Assembly: GCA_002787075.1 (NCBI GenBank) | Contig: PCVT01000154.1 | Coordinates: 1-8,306, forward strand | Direction of reading: 5' to 3' | Length of the DNA stretch: 8,306 bases | Source of the DNA: Parcubacteria group bacterium CG11_big_fil_rev_8_21_14_0_20_41_14 | GTDB taxonomy: Bacteria > Patescibacteriota > Patescibacteriia > UBA2169 | Shown here: positions 8,228 through 8,306 of the stretch, piece after piece | How the letters are laid out: the number at the start of each line of letters is the position of its first letter | Position numbering within the stretch: position 1 is the first letter of the stretch | The notes under the pieces: model-generated | What the model saw: the letters and a program-made list of their open reading frames with translations, nothing else | Told to the model about the DNA's origin: nothing | The model's database searches: none | Made by a program: the position numbers and the translations under genes

Positions 8228-8306
8228 GCAAGCGACAAGTCCGCTGGGAGCGAACCTGCCGCGGGTGTGGGGAGCGAACTCGATTGAACGCGCAAGCGAC
8301 AAGTCC
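8228..8306. repeat. Direct repeats downstream of groEL (truncated by window end)
   Basis: GCAAGCGACAAGTCC occurs twice, at 8228-8242 and 8292-8306, with a 64-bp period. GGGAGCGAAC also occurs twice, at 8246-8255 and 8270-8279, with a 24-bp period. The stretch is more GC-rich than the neighbouring genes and has no coding character. The second 15-mer ends exactly at the window edge, so the array may continue. It does not resemble the other repeats in the window and is not a CRISPR on present evidence. Confidence 0.6.

Noticed and set aside
8228..8306. CRISPR array
   Set aside because: Only two repeat copies of 15 bp, a spacer containing its own internal repeat, and no cas genes in view.

Overview
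The window comes from a bacterial chromosome. It is moderately AT-rich, but CGCG and GCGC tetramers are frequent. Its gene set is two housekeeping blocks (uvrA and groES-groEL) flanking two surface or unknown genes: a small winged-helix/nucleotidyltransferase-like protein and an O-antigen-ligase-like membrane protein. That middle pair, together with near-absent Shine-Dalgarno sites and many short palindromic repeats, resembles Patescibacteria (Candidate Phyla Radiation) genomes. This assignment is an inference from family resemblance, not something the sequence proves. All genes lie on the + strand.

Layout: (1) 12-2942 uvrA, complete, with a short repeat-derived insertion in frame. (2) 3013-3945 nucleotidyltransferase-like protein. 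(3) 3947-4170 a 224-bp element with 12-bp perfect terminal inverted repeats that fills the whole gap between two genes. (4) 4170-5528 O-antigen ligase/polymerase-like membrane protein, with a 65-bp palindromic element inside the reading frame near its C-terminus and a terminator palindrome over its stop codon. (5) 5590-6012 an independent transcription unit that appears to make a non-coding RNA of about 388 nt: near-consensus promoter, six stacked hairpins and an intrinsic terminator. (6) 6041-8218 the groESL operon: promoter, a CIRCE operator (variant but perfectly symmetric), a half-copy of the 224-bp element in the leader, groES and groEL. (7) 8228-8306 repeated 15-mers running off the window edge.

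The genes do not form one pathway. UvrA initiates nucleotide excision repair. The membrane protein probably joins or polymerises surface glycans. GroES/GroEL fold proteins and appear to be under HrcA heat-shock repression. The most interesting item is the structured RNA at about 5625-6012. It matches none of the signatures I know for tmRNA, RNase P RNA, 6S RNA or SRP RNA. The second theme is the density of small palindromic repeats, two of which appear to have become part of protein-coding sequence (uvrA and the ligase).
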